NCBI GenBank assembly: GCA_023897205.1
Contig: JAHWDD010000007.1
Span: forward strand, 3,844,001 to 3,908,000
DNA length: 64,000 bases
Source: Exophiala sp. HKRS030
Lineage: Eukaryota; Ascomycota; Eurotiomycetes; Chaetothyriales; Herpotrichiellaceae
Reading direction: 5' to 3'
Position numbers and translations under genes: made by a program. Position 1 is the first letter of the stretch. Each line of letters opens with the position of its first letter. The notes under the pieces are model-generated. The model saw only the letters and a program-made list of their open reading frames with translations, ran no database searches and was not told where the DNA came from. Positions 35,801 to 49,167 of this stretch are shown piece by piece.

Positions 35801-38757
35801 CTTGGGATAAGTAATGGCTTATTCAGGTGTAATCGTAGTTGTCGGCGATAATGACAATGACACCGGTGTCACGTGAAGTTCTAGAAAGCCTCATCATATC
35901 CAATTGTGGACGTTGATTAGCTTGAGAAGACCTAACGGCAGCTAGTGTAAGCAGCATTGCGTTGGCATATGGCGTGTCCTTCGACAACCCTTGCTCCGGT
36001 CTTAGCATGACATCGTCAATCTGTGAGATTTCCGGCCCTTTTGATCATTGGTCAAGTTTGTAGCACTTAAAAGACGGCGAGGCCGTTCTCTCGGTGGGGT
36101 GAGATACGTTCCGTGACCATACTAGTACTGGCAGTACCTTGCCCTAGAGAATTGGTTCCAACTGTACGATAACGTCGAACAAAGGTAGCTATGCCCGTTG
36201 AAAATTCGGTTCGGCCAGAACTCAACTCTCACCTATCCTTGCCACGCGCCTTGCTCTAGAGCAGGTGCGGTACAAGCCGCTGGCATCTCTGGCAATCTTC
36301 GTAGCTGATTACTTACTCGAGCTACCGTGCCGGAAGCCGTGTGATTGATTCTGAGGATTGCATTAGGCCCGCATGTGTAGCAACCTTCGTGGACTGGCAG
36401 TCGATTTCAGGCTAAATACCCTGGTCGTCCGTTATAACAACCGCGGCATGGTTCATGACTTGGCAAAAGCCATTCAAAATTCTTGCTACGACTAACTCCC
36501 CAGTTTTGACAGATTTGGTTGCGCCTTTTTCTTTTGGGTTTAATCGCAAACAACAACAGGTGGTGACAAGAAGCTTGTAAAACGTTCTGGCGGGTGTTCT
36601 ATCGGCAAGGCTAAGGAAAGCCAAGTAAAAACAAAACCTTGAACTCACGTTTAAGCAGTTTCTTTGGACAGCGTAATGTTATGCTTGCTCGCAATTTCAC
36701 TGAGATCAGGGCCCCTATCCACTACCCTGCGTTGTTGTCGCTTTCCCCGACGCGTCAATATCTCCCAAGGCACACTGGATATTCCAGAGTAGAGACAGAC
36801 TGCTCGCCTAATGTGTGCTTCGTGACCCTCAGAACGTCAAAGTCACCACTTGGCAGCTTCAATATGCTAATACGGCTGCCTTTACGAAACACGAGCCGTA
36901 TATGTGGTGAACCATTCCCAGAGACACAATTGCAGTAAGAACGCTTCATCTTGTATTATCGCTCTCACCGCATCTGCCGTTCAAATATATCGGCAGCAAT
37001 GCAATCAAGGTCTTACTTAGGATTGCTGGAGTGTCTCAAGCTCAACTTCACGCGAGCTATCACGACCAAGCCACTCGAGGGTATGTTCTGGATACCAAAA
37101 GGACAGTGATTCTTAGAGGTTTCCACTATCCACGGAGCAACTGGCTATTCCGTATAGCAAGGGGAGGACCCGGGGACAGCCCGCGGAAACGGATTTACTA
37201 CCCTCTATCTCCTAACCCTGCCAATTGATACAGCCGATGTTTTCTGTTGCATTTTTACGTGTCTATGGACAACCCCGGAAACGAATCAATGAATGAAAAT
37301 GACGTCCTTGAGCTTGCCAGGCGAGCACGACTACGGACTAGCTCAGCTATCTCGTCAGTGCACATGCTTTTCCCCGCTCTACGACATATGGCCTGCACTG
37401 CACAGCCTCGTTCAGCCAGAATGCGAGGACATTCGTTCTGGATTCGAGGGCCGGATATCGAAGTTTGCGGTGCACAAGTTAACATCGTTATCTCAGGGTC
37501 CAGCTTCTCAGATGGTGTGATGATGTGGAGCGGCTGTACGGCAAGTTGATGGTCCATCCTTGGCTCTCCAGGGAGCTTTCGAGGGAAACTGAAGCTGCAA
37601 GGCGCCCGAGATCTTTAAGGGAGAAGCTTCAACTAGGTGCGCCAATGGCTACTCCTTGCATCTGAGTAGGTACGTTGGACGGAACAAACATCGAAGGTCC
37701 CTTCACTCTGCAACCGGTACAAGCTTTCGGGCATACGCAATTCAAATTCGCTCACGGGTCCGAACTTCATTTGTCTTTTCACGGTGGGCATCTTGGGCGT
37801 CCAGTCTAGCAAAACATCAAGCCTTAGCACACCGCAGCCTAGGCCTGGCTTTGAAAGTCCGTTCCATGGGACGACGACCTTCAACCTCGTCATAAGAGAT
37901 GAAATTAGGATATTTGCTATCTCTTCCATGGTGTACTCGATAACTCGGCATCTTCGATCTACGACAGGGTGGTGGTGGCTCCACCATGTGGAGAATATCT
38001 CTCGATATGTCATCAGCGATACCAATAGCAGCATCACTCTCTGTCGTCGCTCTGACAGAGGCTAGTTCCTCGAGAAAATAGGTATCAGGCCTATGAAGCT
38101 CAAGGGTGTGCAGATTTACTACACAAGCATCTCGATTGCCTCACTAGGATGTCTCCAAATACGATTCAATTATGCCTTGCCTAATTCCGGTAGTGGCATG
38201 TAACTCCTTCTGGGGTAGCTCCACCAACGCAAGGCAGATGAGCGAGTCTAGCCTTCGTTTTGATCTCCAGGCGGATAGGGAGGTAGACTTGCAGCACAAC
38301 ATGAAGACTTTGCAACCAATCACCACAGGACTACGTATTCATGTCGACTTCCAAGGTGTTGAGAACTAATCAGGAGCTTTTAACATCTCTGGTAGTTCCT
38401 CGGCTTTGGAAAGCTGCGAGGTCTGGGCATACACCACTGCTGATCTTTCCACCCTCCAACTGGCGAGCACACCTTGCCTCCTGATATTGCATGCAGAAGT
38501 TGGGCCATGTTGTCCAGGCCGGTTATGTCACCTTCTTGCAAGCGGGTGAGTGGACAAGCTATCACCAATTCCGTACGGAGCATCGCTGCCGGCGAAACCT
38601 CGTTGATTCAAGCTTTGAAGCTTCAAGATTTGCCGATATAAAGCAGATCACTATTCTCTATGGCATTGGACTCTTCACTTTTCAGAGATATTTCTTCCTC
38701 GCCCTTCCCTAGGCTTGCCTACGGTCAATATCGACTAGATCCGTCAATACTACAAAG
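32802..38757. other. 6-kb gene-poor region between xlnR and a sugar permease
   Basis: No intact gene is visible. Open frames are all under about 145 codons with no coherent protein. It contains GGCTAA words (the XlnR core site) at 35060-35065, 35167-35172, 36410-36415 and 36609-36614, and the reverse form at 35010-35015. It also has a short metallo-beta-lactamase-like peptide on the minus strand near 34600. It may combine two long promoters with decayed gene remnants. Confidence 0.4.
34497..34680 (-). pseudogene. possible relic of a metallo-beta-lactamase-fold gene
   Basis: The minus strand encodes NLAHISTHAHFDHVDAPTDG, which contains the HxHxDH metal-binding motif of the metallo-beta-lactamase fold after a short beta-strand-like segment. 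The frame closes shortly after, and I could not find the remaining metal ligands nearby. If real, it is a small decayed fragment; chance is the alternative. Confidence 0.2.
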
Positions 38758-40687
38758 ATGGTCAAAGGCCACTTCGAATTGGCGGGACGCCAATTTGAAG
38801 CTGTAACATGGTACAAGGACAAAGCCTTGAGAAAGTACTACATCATTTTGATGTTTGTTGTACTTACCAGCGCAACCAACGGGTGAGCAGCGTTGATACA
38901 ATAGAAAACCACAGAAATCGTGCATCATACTGATGCGCATATGGGCAGATATGACGGATCTATGATGAATGGACTCCAGACTCTGGACCCCTGGCAGGAA
39001 CACTTTGGCCACCCCACTGGTGGAAGGATCGGTATCCTCAATGCGATCATGTCCATCGGCTCCATCACTGCAATCCCGTTTGTCCCCTACACCGCAGATA
39101 TCCTTGGTCGGCGAATGGGCATTCTCATCGGCTGCATTATCATGCTAGTTGGAGTCGTCCTACAGTCCATCTCCACCGGATTCGGCATGTTCCTCGCTTC
39201 TCGATACCTCATCGGATTCGGGGTTGCTATTGCGCACGGTGCATCCCCCTTCTCATCACTGAGCTCGTTCATCCACAGCACCGAGCCATTTTTACCACTA
39301 TTTACAACACGACGTGGTACGCTGGCTCTATAGTAGCAGCATGGCTCACATACGGTACCGATCGTATACAGAACAACTGGGCCTGGCGAATCCCAACCAT
39401 TGCTCAAGCAGCTCCATCTCTGATTCAAATCTTTTTCATTTGGTTCGTCCCGGAATCCCCTCGTTGGTACGTTGCACACGGAAAGGAAGAGAAGGCACTC
39501 GAGGTATTGGGCAAGGTGCATGCCAACGGCAACATAAATGACGATCTTGTTCAAGCCGAATACGTCGAAATTCGTGATACAATCAGAATGGAGAAGGAAA
39601 GCGAATCTAATGGATGGCTCCAACTCATCAAGACAAAAGGAAATCGCCGCAGGTTGATAATCTTACTTTCCGCTGGTCTTTTCTCTCAGTGGTCCGGCAA
39701 TGGTCTCGTGTCTTATTATCTTTCTCAGGTACCATAATGCTATTGACAACTCACACGGCTGCAAGTCATTCAGGCTGACTCTCAGCAGGTCCTCGATGAT
39801 ATAGGCTACACGGACAGTTTGACTCAAAATTTGATCAACGGTGTAAGTTAACGGAACTATACCTACTGTCGCAGCAGCGAAGACACTAACATTGAAGAAG
39901 GTGCTTCAAATCTTCAACTTGTTCACCGCCGTCACCGCCTGTTTCTTCGTCGACAAAGTCGGTCGCCGCAAGCTCTTCATAATCTCCACAACCGGCATGC
40001 TGGTGACCTTTATCGTCTGGACTATATGTTCTGCAAGATATGCTATTACTGGCACTAGAGCGGCTGCTAACGGTGTGGTCGGGTAAGTGTCAGCACCAAA
40101 CTCGCTGTAGACATCACGCATGAGTTTATGGCCAATGCTAACACATCTCCAAAGAATGATTTATATCTACTACTTCTGGTACAACATTGCATGGTCTGGC
40201 ATGTTAGTCGGCTATACGGTTGAAATCCTTCCATACAACATTCGAGCCAAGGGTCTCACCGTTATGTTCCTGATGGTCGACATCGCTTTGTTCTTTAACC
40301 AATACGTCAACCCTATTGCTTTGAGAAACATTGGCTGGAGGTGTAAGTCATCCCAATCCATCTCCTTTTTTGGCAGTGGACTTGTGGACCACTAACTACC
40401 TTCTTTTTGGCAAATTAGACTATATCTTCTACTGCTGCTGGCTCGGTTGTGAATTGGCAGTCGTATACTTCTTCTACGTGGAAACCCGAAACACACCATT
40501 AGAAGAAATCGCTAAACATTTCGACGGCGACGATGCCCTTCTTGGTGGTGCTGCTGCCACCGAAAAAGGGTTGAGCTTGGCCACAGATCTAGGGCTTGAT
40601 GGTACATTGGCTCACACTGCCGCTTTTGAAGATAAGAGACGCGGCGTCGAGGTCGAGACTATCGTAGATGAGAGGAAAGATGCATAA
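38758..40687 (+). CDS. MFS sugar transporter, lactose/cellodextrin-permease type, with a one-base frameshift
   Basis: Members of this sugar-porter clade import lactose, cellobiose or other oligosaccharides. Six exons: 38758-38882, 38949-39728, 39789-39842, 39901-40082, 40155-40342 and 40419-40687. All introns are 58-76 nt with GT-AG ends. Signatures are TNGYDGSMMNGLQTL (TM1), ADILGRRMGILIG (loop 2-3), FVPESPRW, DKVGRRKLFI and FFYVETRNTPLEEIAKHF. The frame breaks after HGASP: the next segment LITELVHPQHRAIF is in the next frame, and one extra C in the run at 39245-39249 would join them. Exons sum to 1,598 nt, so a single added base gives an exact 532-residue protein of normal family length. 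The gene faces away from xlnR and converges on a hexose transporter. Regulation by XlnR is possible but unproven. Confidence 0.88.
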
Positions 40688-41470
40688 AGCACAGTAGACT
40701 GACAGTCTTGCATTTTGCTAGATAGTTGAGAGGGGCTGGATTTGAAGAGTTCCAGTGGAGAAGGATGAAGTTGTGGGAACTCCAAGTGGCGCGCAGTAAT
40801 GGTCAGCTACTGGCATCGGGGAAGAGAGGTAGTAAGGATGACAAGTATTCGAGCAGTGAAGGTGAGCAGTATGATTTATAGTAATGTAATAGTTGGAATC
40901 AGCCCTAGGTACACCCATCGTCAGATAATTGGCACGAGCCAGAAAATCCACATTCGCTTACAACATGGCAATGAGGCGTGGTATCCAATCGTATGTGACC
41001 GACATCGTGCAGCTACTGCCTAAATTCGTTCAAGCAGTAACAGGTGTTATGGTAGTGTTCGCGAGGCTGGCCCGAAAAAGGGGGTATCACAAAAAGCCGG
41101 CGCCACATGTGAGGGGCGATAGCTCGGGTAACATTTGGAAGCGGCAGCTTCAGCATCTCGATCATAACTAATCTGCGGTTGATATCTCTGCCAATACATC
41201 TAATTCTAATAAGCGCTATCATTCTTCGTAATATCGGACGACGATGCGGACACAGCAAAATCCGTACATGTCCAAAATAGGAGGAAGACGATGATGTACA
41301 GCCGTCTCATTGCGAAACCGGCAATTATTTGTTATTCCCAGCAATTCTGACCCAAACTTCGCCGATTTAGACATCGACCGTTAAGTCAACAGCTAGCAGA
41401 AATCCCCGAACTTGATACTATACACCGAACGCGTACGCTCGCAAACATCTGGCATCACCACGACATATTC
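40688..41470. other. 3'-3' intergenic between two sugar transporter genes
   Basis: A 783-bp convergent gap. No gene is evident. It holds both terminators. Confidence 0.5.
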
Positions 41471-43318
41471 TTACACGACCGAGGTGCGTCTTCCACCACT
41501 AGCTTCGGGCACAACACCATTGCCACCGACATTCTCGGCTTGAGCAACGCTACCTCTGCGCGCCTCGCCACCTTTACTGATCCGGCGACCACCCTGTGAC
41601 AAACGAAGACGATCTGCACTGACGAGCTCTTCGCCTTCAGGCGCCGTCCACTTGCCTGATTTCCATGGCTTGACTTCGAGGAGGAACATGGTGTCGATCT
41701 CCTCGAGAGAGCGGCCAGATCTGTACGTATCGTGTTAGTGGGTCGGTGTTTGTGGTAATTGAGGAAGGGGAACTGGGACTCACGTTTCTGGTAGGAAGAA
41801 GTAAACTACCAAGACGGCAATGAAATTGCAGGCCGCGAACAAGTATCCATATGAGAAGCCGATGTCTGATGTGATGAAAGGCGTGGCGAATCCAATGAAG
41901 AAGTTGAATAACCAGTTCGAGGCGGCGCAAAATGCGATACAGATGGAGCGGTAACGGCTTGGATAAATCTCGGAGGTAACAGCCCAGGCCATTGGCTATC
42001 GATATTAGTTTTCAGGACATGAAAGGATAGGGAAGTAGTAACTCACGCCCCACGTTGACGCAAAAGCTGCGATAAACAAGCAAGCAAATATGATCATAAC
42101 GTATCCGATCGTTTGACTGCTGCCCTCCTCTGTCTCAAGAGCAAAGTATCCAAGAGATGCAAAGATCAAAAAGCATATTCCCATCCAGGCAGCTCCCAAG
42201 GTCAAGCATTTCCTTCGGCCAAATTTCTCAACCATGTACAATCCAGGGAAAGTGGTGATGACATTGACAGCGCCGAGGATGATCTGCGTGATAAAGGGAT
42301 TTTCGAGGCCGACACTTGTAAAGATTGTCGTACCGTAGTAGAAGAAAAAGTTGGCGCCAGTCATTTGTTGCAGAGCCTGAATGGTGATACCGAGGATAGT
42401 TCGATAGAACATCCTGGGACCGGTGAACACCTCCCAGATGGAGTGCTCGCCACCTTCGGTTTCCATCTGCAACTTATATTGCATTTCTTCAAGTTGCTTT
42501 TGCACCACCTTGTGCTTGGTGCTTACACCGTAAAACTTGGCGATACTCGCGCAGGCGGATTCGACCTTGTTGTTTCGGAACTCGTGACGCGGCGTTTCTG
42601 GGAAGAAAAGGATGCCAAACCCAAGGACCAATGCCCATAGGAACGACAATCCCAAAGGTATACGCCATGAGGCTGTACCAGATATCGTCTCGGTACCGAA
42701 GTTGATGAGATATGCAATCAATATACCGATAGTAATGAACAGCTGGTAAGAACAAACAATGGCACCGCGCACGTGGGTTGGCGCAGCCTCGCCCTGGTAT
42801 GCAGGAACCATGACAGACAAACCACCAATGGAGAGTCCTGATATAATGCGGCCAATCATCATGACATACCAATAGGGATATCGGGCTGCAATTTGAAATA
42901 TGTTACCGATGCAGAAGACTATACACCAGAGACAAATGGAGTATTTTCGACCAAGAATGCGGTTGTTGGCGACAGGACCAGCGATCAAAGCACCAACAAG
43001 TGTGCCAATTGACAGCATTGCGACCAGTAGTCCAGTTCGAATATCGCTGAGCTCGAGGGTTTCGCGGTTATCGGCGAATTGATATCTGAAATCCTCCATT
43101 TGTAGAAAGCCGCTGATTTGACCAGTGTCATAACCGAAGCAGATACCGCCAATGGAAACCACCACCGCCATGAAAAATGTGCGGGCGGTCATAAATGGAA
43201 CTTTGGAATCATCGTCAAAAGCGTCTTTGTTGGGTATTGACGGAACAGCACCAACACCGTCAGCAGCAATAGTTGCAGACGACCTCCTCGAACTGGGAGG
43301 TAATCGATTGTCGGCCAT
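41471..43318 (-). CDS. MFS hexose transporter (RCO-3/HXT-like)
   Basis: This is a sugar-porter family member, probably a plasma-membrane glucose carrier or sensor. Exons are 43318-42047, 41995-41784 and 41719/41720-41471. The introns are 51 nt (gtgagt...gatag) and about 63 nt (gtgagt...tacag). They restore FASTWGPMAWAVTSEIYP and FLPETSGRSLEEIDTMF. The protein is 577 residues with 12 membrane segments. Signatures are GGICFGYDTGQISGF (TM1), GRIISGLSIGGLSVMVPAYQ, FFPETPRH, and QQMTGANFFFYYGTTIF in TM7, the hexose-transporter motif. The pattern fits the N. crassa RCO-3 and high-affinity glucose transporter group. The frame is intact, unlike the neighbouring permease. Confidence 0.92.
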
Positions 43319-45835
43319 TTTGATTGTGAGGGGATTGTATCGGTCCTTGAATCGAGCGCAGGAAGATAGATGATCGAACGGCTATCGGAACTAAATAGAT
43401 ACATTGCGATCAGATCGCGTACCACGTCATGTCCCGGCAACAGTAGGTCCGATCACATGGGAAGCCTTCTGGAAGCCTTGTCACAGAGCGTGGAAACTTT
43501 CTGACTGATCACGAGCGTTGGTGGAAAAGCCACACGCGGATAGTTGACTATCATTTGCACCAAGGCTATAGTTGACATCATTGGGATCATTTTTCACGTG
43601 GCGACGACGAATGAGGGTGGAGGTTCAGTGTGCTCGACCTCTTGAAGACGGTGGCCACCGTGGACGTATCGTCATTAAGTGGAGCATAAAGATAGAAGAA
43701 GCGCTTAGTGCTGCCCGGTGCTCTCTTGGCTGAAAATAGAGTAGATATGGGCATTGATGTCGATCTGCGGCGAACACTGGAGTCGGGTCATTTGAGCGCC
43801 ACATCGAAATCATATATCGAGGCTACCTGCCAGAGAAAATAGAGCTTTAATCGAGCTGGATATCAAATTTCCCCGGCGATTAGCAAGGCTGTTAGATTGT
43901 GTGAAGCCACTCTCCTTGGCGATTATAATTGGTGACCGGAGTACAGCGAATCTCCTTCAATGCCTCGGATTGCTGCAAAGCTCGGTAATGTAGAAATTAT
44001 CATGTTATAGTGGTGTTCTTTTGTAATAATGGAGGATGAAATATCTGAAAATGCTTCCAGTCAATACGTTGTTCAGCCTTGGATGGATGAAGGCGTTGTT
44101 GCAATGTCATGACACTGGAAATACTTCGGAATGTGGTGGGGCTCTTCCTCCAAGGAATTTCCAAGCCATGAGATCATCGGTTTACGCACGATCTTGGCCT
44201 TCAGGCACCGATTTTGCCTCTGCCAGTTGGCAAACATATCAGTATAAGTAATCATATGGCATGGCTTGGGAAACATTTCAGTGAGCTCAGCTATAGGGAG
44301 TCAACAGATTAGTCCCTTAGGAGACGAATTTCGAATTTGAAGCCTGTCCACACTGCGAGTTGTCAAAATGTTTCTTCCATGGTCTTTTGGCATGGAACTT
44401 CTGGTGATCAAGCCAGGCTGTCTTACGTGTCGTGTGCCAAGATCCTCTTGAATTTAATGCTTCGTTCGTGGTGGAATCGCCCAGCATTCGATTGCAATGG
44501 GTTGATATACTTATCATTTGTTATTCAATCTCGCTCAAAATCCTTTCTTGTCGATTGATTGAGGCCTCAGGTATCAACGGGGAGAAACATATGACTACAG
44601 GCGAGTTAGGTGGCTGACGTTTCCGAGATCATGACCTGGCCTATCACCTCAAAGCCCAAAAACGGAAGATAAATCCTTGAGATGCCTAGTTAGCACATTC
44701 CGATCCGCTAACCTCCTGTTCAAGCAATTGTAGCGATTGGGCCACTGGTTTGAACTAGTCATATTGCTCGCGTGGAAAGTCTGAGATTTCATTACCTCCC
44801 TAGTGTCCAATTCATAGATCTCGAGAATGATTCCAGGCACCCGCGTAATCCAGAGACAGGCTACGCAAGCCCACCCAATTACAGCGTTTTGACTTCACGT
44901 TTGGACATCGAGACGCAAGCAAATTTGTCGACTATCCATTCCTTTTACTTCTCGGTACCCGGGCACCACAAATGTGGACACATAATACATGGGCGTATTC
45001 AGGGGTCCGTCTAACACAACTAGGGTTGTGGTGCGACACAAATTTCGCACCGAGAGCCATGATATGCACAAACGATCACCATAAGGAGTAAACCACCGTT
45101 CAAGTCGTTGTGTTCGTCAAATGCCGTTGACGTGAAATCTCGACCGGCCAGACAGAGAGCAGGAAACGGGTCAAATTGACACCTTTTCTACCTCAACCAC
45201 CCGACGAGTCGCGTAGGCACCCACCCACCACTTGACACGCAGCGGAAACCGATTCCACACCGGCCCGAGATCTTTCGCAAACTCAATTGAACCCGAGCAT
45301 AACAGAATGGTTTCCCTGCCGCGATTTTAAGTGATTGCCAATATCTGTCCAGTTTGGGACTGCGTCCGATCCCGTGCGCTAAATGTGATGAGTTCGACAG
45401 GAGAATTTTTTGTCCCTCCTAGACTGCGGGCCATAGATGAAAGCAGGACGAAGAACGCTAATTGTGGATGCTAACGCCATTGCAGGTTTAGTAAGTAGCA
45501 TTCCGGACTGCACAGGACAACCGTTGCGAGACGTTTTGTGGATTCAGCACGGAATGCGAGCAAATGTGCCACGCAAGTGTCGAACACTCCAGAGACCCGC
45601 AGGGCGCAGTAAAATGGTGGCTTTGGCTGCACCTCCTTGTTTGCTCCCATCTTCAGACTAACTGCAGGACAGGTCATCGTCGAGACGATAAAGAGACTCT
45701 CAGGTTTGTATATATTGCGTGAGGTCGTTGATAGAAGTTCATCCTGACCACAAACTTTCTCCGACGAAACCAATACCTTCCTACCTACCGTGTACTCACT
45801 AAAATTCCTCCCGAAATCATCCTGTCTCGGCCGCC
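43319..45835. promoter_or_regulatory. shared upstream region of hexose transporter and sphingolipid desaturase
   Basis: A 2.5-kb divergent intergenic region with no recognisable gene or RNA. Short open frames in it show no coherent protein sequence. Confidence 0.4.
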
Positions 45836-47867
45836 ATGGACCGTGAACAAATATTCAGTGCAGCCGCTGTTCGAAGGCTGATTGCCAGTGGTAAGCACAT
45901 AGTCATTACAGAGGGTAGACTATTGCAATTGGATGGCTGGCTCGACCATCATCCTGGAGGAAAGCTCGCCATTAAACACATGGTGGGAAGAGATGCAACT
46001 GACGAGATCAATATGTAAACCACACTCATCTTCTACCCAAACCCCACAATAGGTTGGAAGAGTCTGAAAGGAGATGCAGATGATGGCTGGCTGCCTTATG
46101 AATAGAGGGGCATGCGTCCTATTTGTGTTTTTCCACATGCCTCACAATCCGGATCAAAGCTTCCGAATGCCTTTTATGCAGAGTGGCCGGCTGACAAATG
46201 AACCATTCCCAAATCTAGTTATCACTCCCCCACCACCCTCACCACTTTAGATCGATTCAGAATTGGCTTCATTACGGAACCATGGACGAATTTGACCCCG
46301 CCAATCAGAGGCGGTGTCTATCCGTCGACGTTTGATGATGACACGGATGACGGATATAGTGATCTCGACGATCTCAGCGATGCGTCCACACTTTGCACTC
46401 CAACTACCACGGCTGATTTCGCACTGGTCAAAGGCGCAGGCGTGCATGAAAGACTCGAGCATAGCTACTTGTTGAACGAGGAACATGATGGGCATTTACA
46501 AGTTCCAAGCACAAGACGGAGGGTCAGCAAAGGAGACCCTCCGACATTGGTCACACCAGAGGCGTACATTGCCAAAGCTATGCGGCGCGAAATTGATGAT
46601 AACCTGAGAGACTATCCATCGCTTGATGATGCGACCCAGAGGGCAATCTCATCGGCATACAAAGAGCTTCATCAAGAGGTCAAAGATAATGGTCTTTACA
46701 CATGCCACTATTCCGAATATACAAAGGAGATCACCAGATACCTGACCATCTTCGCCTTATTTGCTATAGCCCTCTGCAGTGGCTGGTACTTCACATCGGC
46801 CGCCTTGCTAGGACTCTTCTGGGTGAGTCCGATCCGTGTCTCCAGAGTGATTGACGTTGACATCCTCCAGCACCAGATCATGTTCACTGCACACGACGCA
46901 GGCCATCGAGGCATTACCCATAACTTCATCGCCGACAACATCATTGGTCTCTTCATAGCCGACTTCTGCTGCGGCCTCTCGATCGGTTGGTGGAAATCTA
47001 GCCACAATGTGCATCACCTTATCACCAATCGTCCAGTATGTTCTCCCTGGCCATACCTCTACAATTTGACCGATCCTTCTATTGGTCATGGGGTATCAAA
47101 CTCTGCTAACAATCGCTCAGGAGCACGACCCAGATATCCAGAACGTACCACTTTTTGCAACATGTCCTTCCTTCTTCAAGTCACTTCGTTCGACCTACTA
47201 CGATTTCACTTTCGTATGGGACAAGTTCGCCGACTTTGCAGTCGCTTACCAGTACTACACATATTATCCTGTCATGGGCATTGCACGCTTCAATCTATAT
47301 CTACTCTCCATCCATCACCTTCTAACCTCACCTCGGCCTAAGAGTCGCATGACATCCTGGATCCGTCCCACAGAGATAGCGTTGATTGCATTATATTGGC
47401 TGTGGTTCGGCTACGGGATTGTATGGTTGACACTCCCAGACTGGCCAACTCGCATCGGCTTTGTCTTGATTTCACATATTATCACCATGCCACTACACGT
47501 CCAAATCACTTTGTCACATTGGGCCATGCCGACCGCCGACCTTGGAGACGCCGAATCCTTTCCACAGCGCCAACTACGTACCACAATGGATGTCGACTGT
47601 CCAGAATGGCTGGATTTCATTCACGGCGGTTTACAATTCCAGGCTGTGCACCACCTGTTTCCTCAGGTGCCCAGGCACAATCTGAGGAAAGCTCAGGCTC
47701 TTGTGCGCAAGTTCTGCGAGAATACTGGAGTTAAGTATACGATCTACAATTTCAAGGATGGGAATAAACAGGTTCTAGGCCGACTGGCTGATGTGAGTGA
47801 TCAATTGAATATGATGCTACAGTGCCAGAAATATATGGCAGAAACAAGGATAAGCGGATTGCACTGA
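45836..47867 (+). CDS. delta-8 sphingolipid desaturase (cytochrome b5 fusion)
   Basis: This ER membrane enzyme introduces the delta-8 double bond into the long-chain base of fungal glucosylceramides. Exons are 45836-46014, 46219-47035 and 47121-47867, giving 580 residues. The N-terminal cytochrome b5 domain carries the heme-binding HHPGGK (residues 38-43). Intron 1 (204 nt, gtaaac...tctag) restores TDEINIYHSPTTL. Intron 2 (85 nt) restores TNRPEHDPDIQNVP. The three di-iron histidine boxes of front-end desaturases are HDAGH, HNVHH and the variant QAVHH, in which glutamine replaces the first histidine. Hydrophobic segments flank them in the usual order. A Ser/Asp/Thr-rich insertion (about STFDDDTDDGYSDL onward) separates the b5 and desaturase parts, as in many fungal homologues. 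No frameshift is seen. Confidence 0.93.
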
Positions 47868-49167
47868 ATGATGTATGTGCTCAAGTTTAAAAGCTCTTCG
47901 ACATAAATTTTGGGATATATAGACTATAGAAAATAGATGTACAATTCTACAACGGAGGGATTGGATTGATATGTTTTCGAGGCTTCGTCGGATTTTTGTA
48001 TGGCACGGCGAGAGTGCTCTCAGGCACAGACATTTCTTCTGCGTACTCCTCAAGTAGTTTGATTCCTGAAGCTCATATAAATGCTATTTATGATATTGAT
48101 TGCTTACCCTAGCCTTTGAGACACAAAAAAGGTTCAGACAAGGGGTAGACTACTCGCGGTTGAAGGCATGGTGGACTGAAGGAAATGATCACGTGATACC
48201 ATGGCTTTCTCCGTCGCCATCTATTCGTAGAATTCTTCGACGTTGGACTCACCAACCTTGTTTATCCCAAGCCAACAGACGTGCATACCGAGATGAGCGA
48301 ACAGTCTACTCTTGAGCAGCTCTCTCACATCCAGATTCTGTATCCAATCACGCCAACTGACTCGGTCTCATCAAGATCAGTCCTTCGCAAACAGTGCGCT
48401 CGGGCGATCTTTTCTTCATCTCGGCGAAATACTCGCTGGAGCTCCAACCCGACCTGCAGGGCTGTCGATCCATAAACAGCCATGATACTCATTTGTCCAT
48501 TGTGATGCAAGAGTGGAGTTCAAAGAACAAGGAAGAATTTCCATTTCCGTACTATCCGACATAACTTGAGGTGCGATGTCACTGATGTCTAGTTTTCGCG
48601 TTGCCTTCCATTGCCTCCCATTGCCTCCCATTGCCCCCCTTTGCCTTCCTCTGCATATGTGAAGTCGCGGTGAAGAAAAAGAGACATGGACTGGCTGACA
48701 ATTGTGATCTTGGCTACTTTGATTCGAGGTTCTCATATTTAGTGAGTATACATTGCATGTGGATGAATGTCCGTTTTGAGAAACAGATCCGTGCTTGTCA
48801 TTGACGACAGTTCATTACTTTGAAAAGGAGGTCAGCCTTAAGTATCAGCAAGAACATCCTGCAAATTGTGGCGTTCAGTCTTCTCGATTCTCTCCTGTGT
48901 TGGAAGCATAAAAAGGAAACGTGAATTGGCAGTTTGGCTGTGGAGACGACTCTATCATCGAATTTGTCCTGCATTTCGTTTCTGGGCCTTTCATATTCAT
49001 CAAGCACAAGGCCCGAATCATCGAAGAAACGGGATTTGATGAGAAGAACAGACTTTGGCCGCTTGCTGGTGTCTTTATCTAAGCAGACCGTCGGGCGACG
49101 GGCGAAATCACATCTATCCTCTCCTCGTCCCAGTTTCCGAGAACAAAAGAAGACAACAACAGCCACA
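47868..49167. other. intergenic between desaturase and maltase genes
   Basis: A 1.3-kb same-strand gap holding the desaturase terminator and the maltase promoter. A short minisatellite lies at 48601-48650. No gene was found. Confidence 0.45.
48601..48650. repeat. five-copy 10-bp minisatellite
   Basis: Five tandem copies of a TTGCCTYCCA-like unit with minor substitutions, 0.5 kb upstream of the maltase ATG. Confidence 0.85.

Noticed and set aside
37255..38037. Minus-strand frames of 100-134 codons in the xlnR-permease gap
   Set aside because: They lack coherent domains, splice logic or codon bias, and I could not link them to any family.
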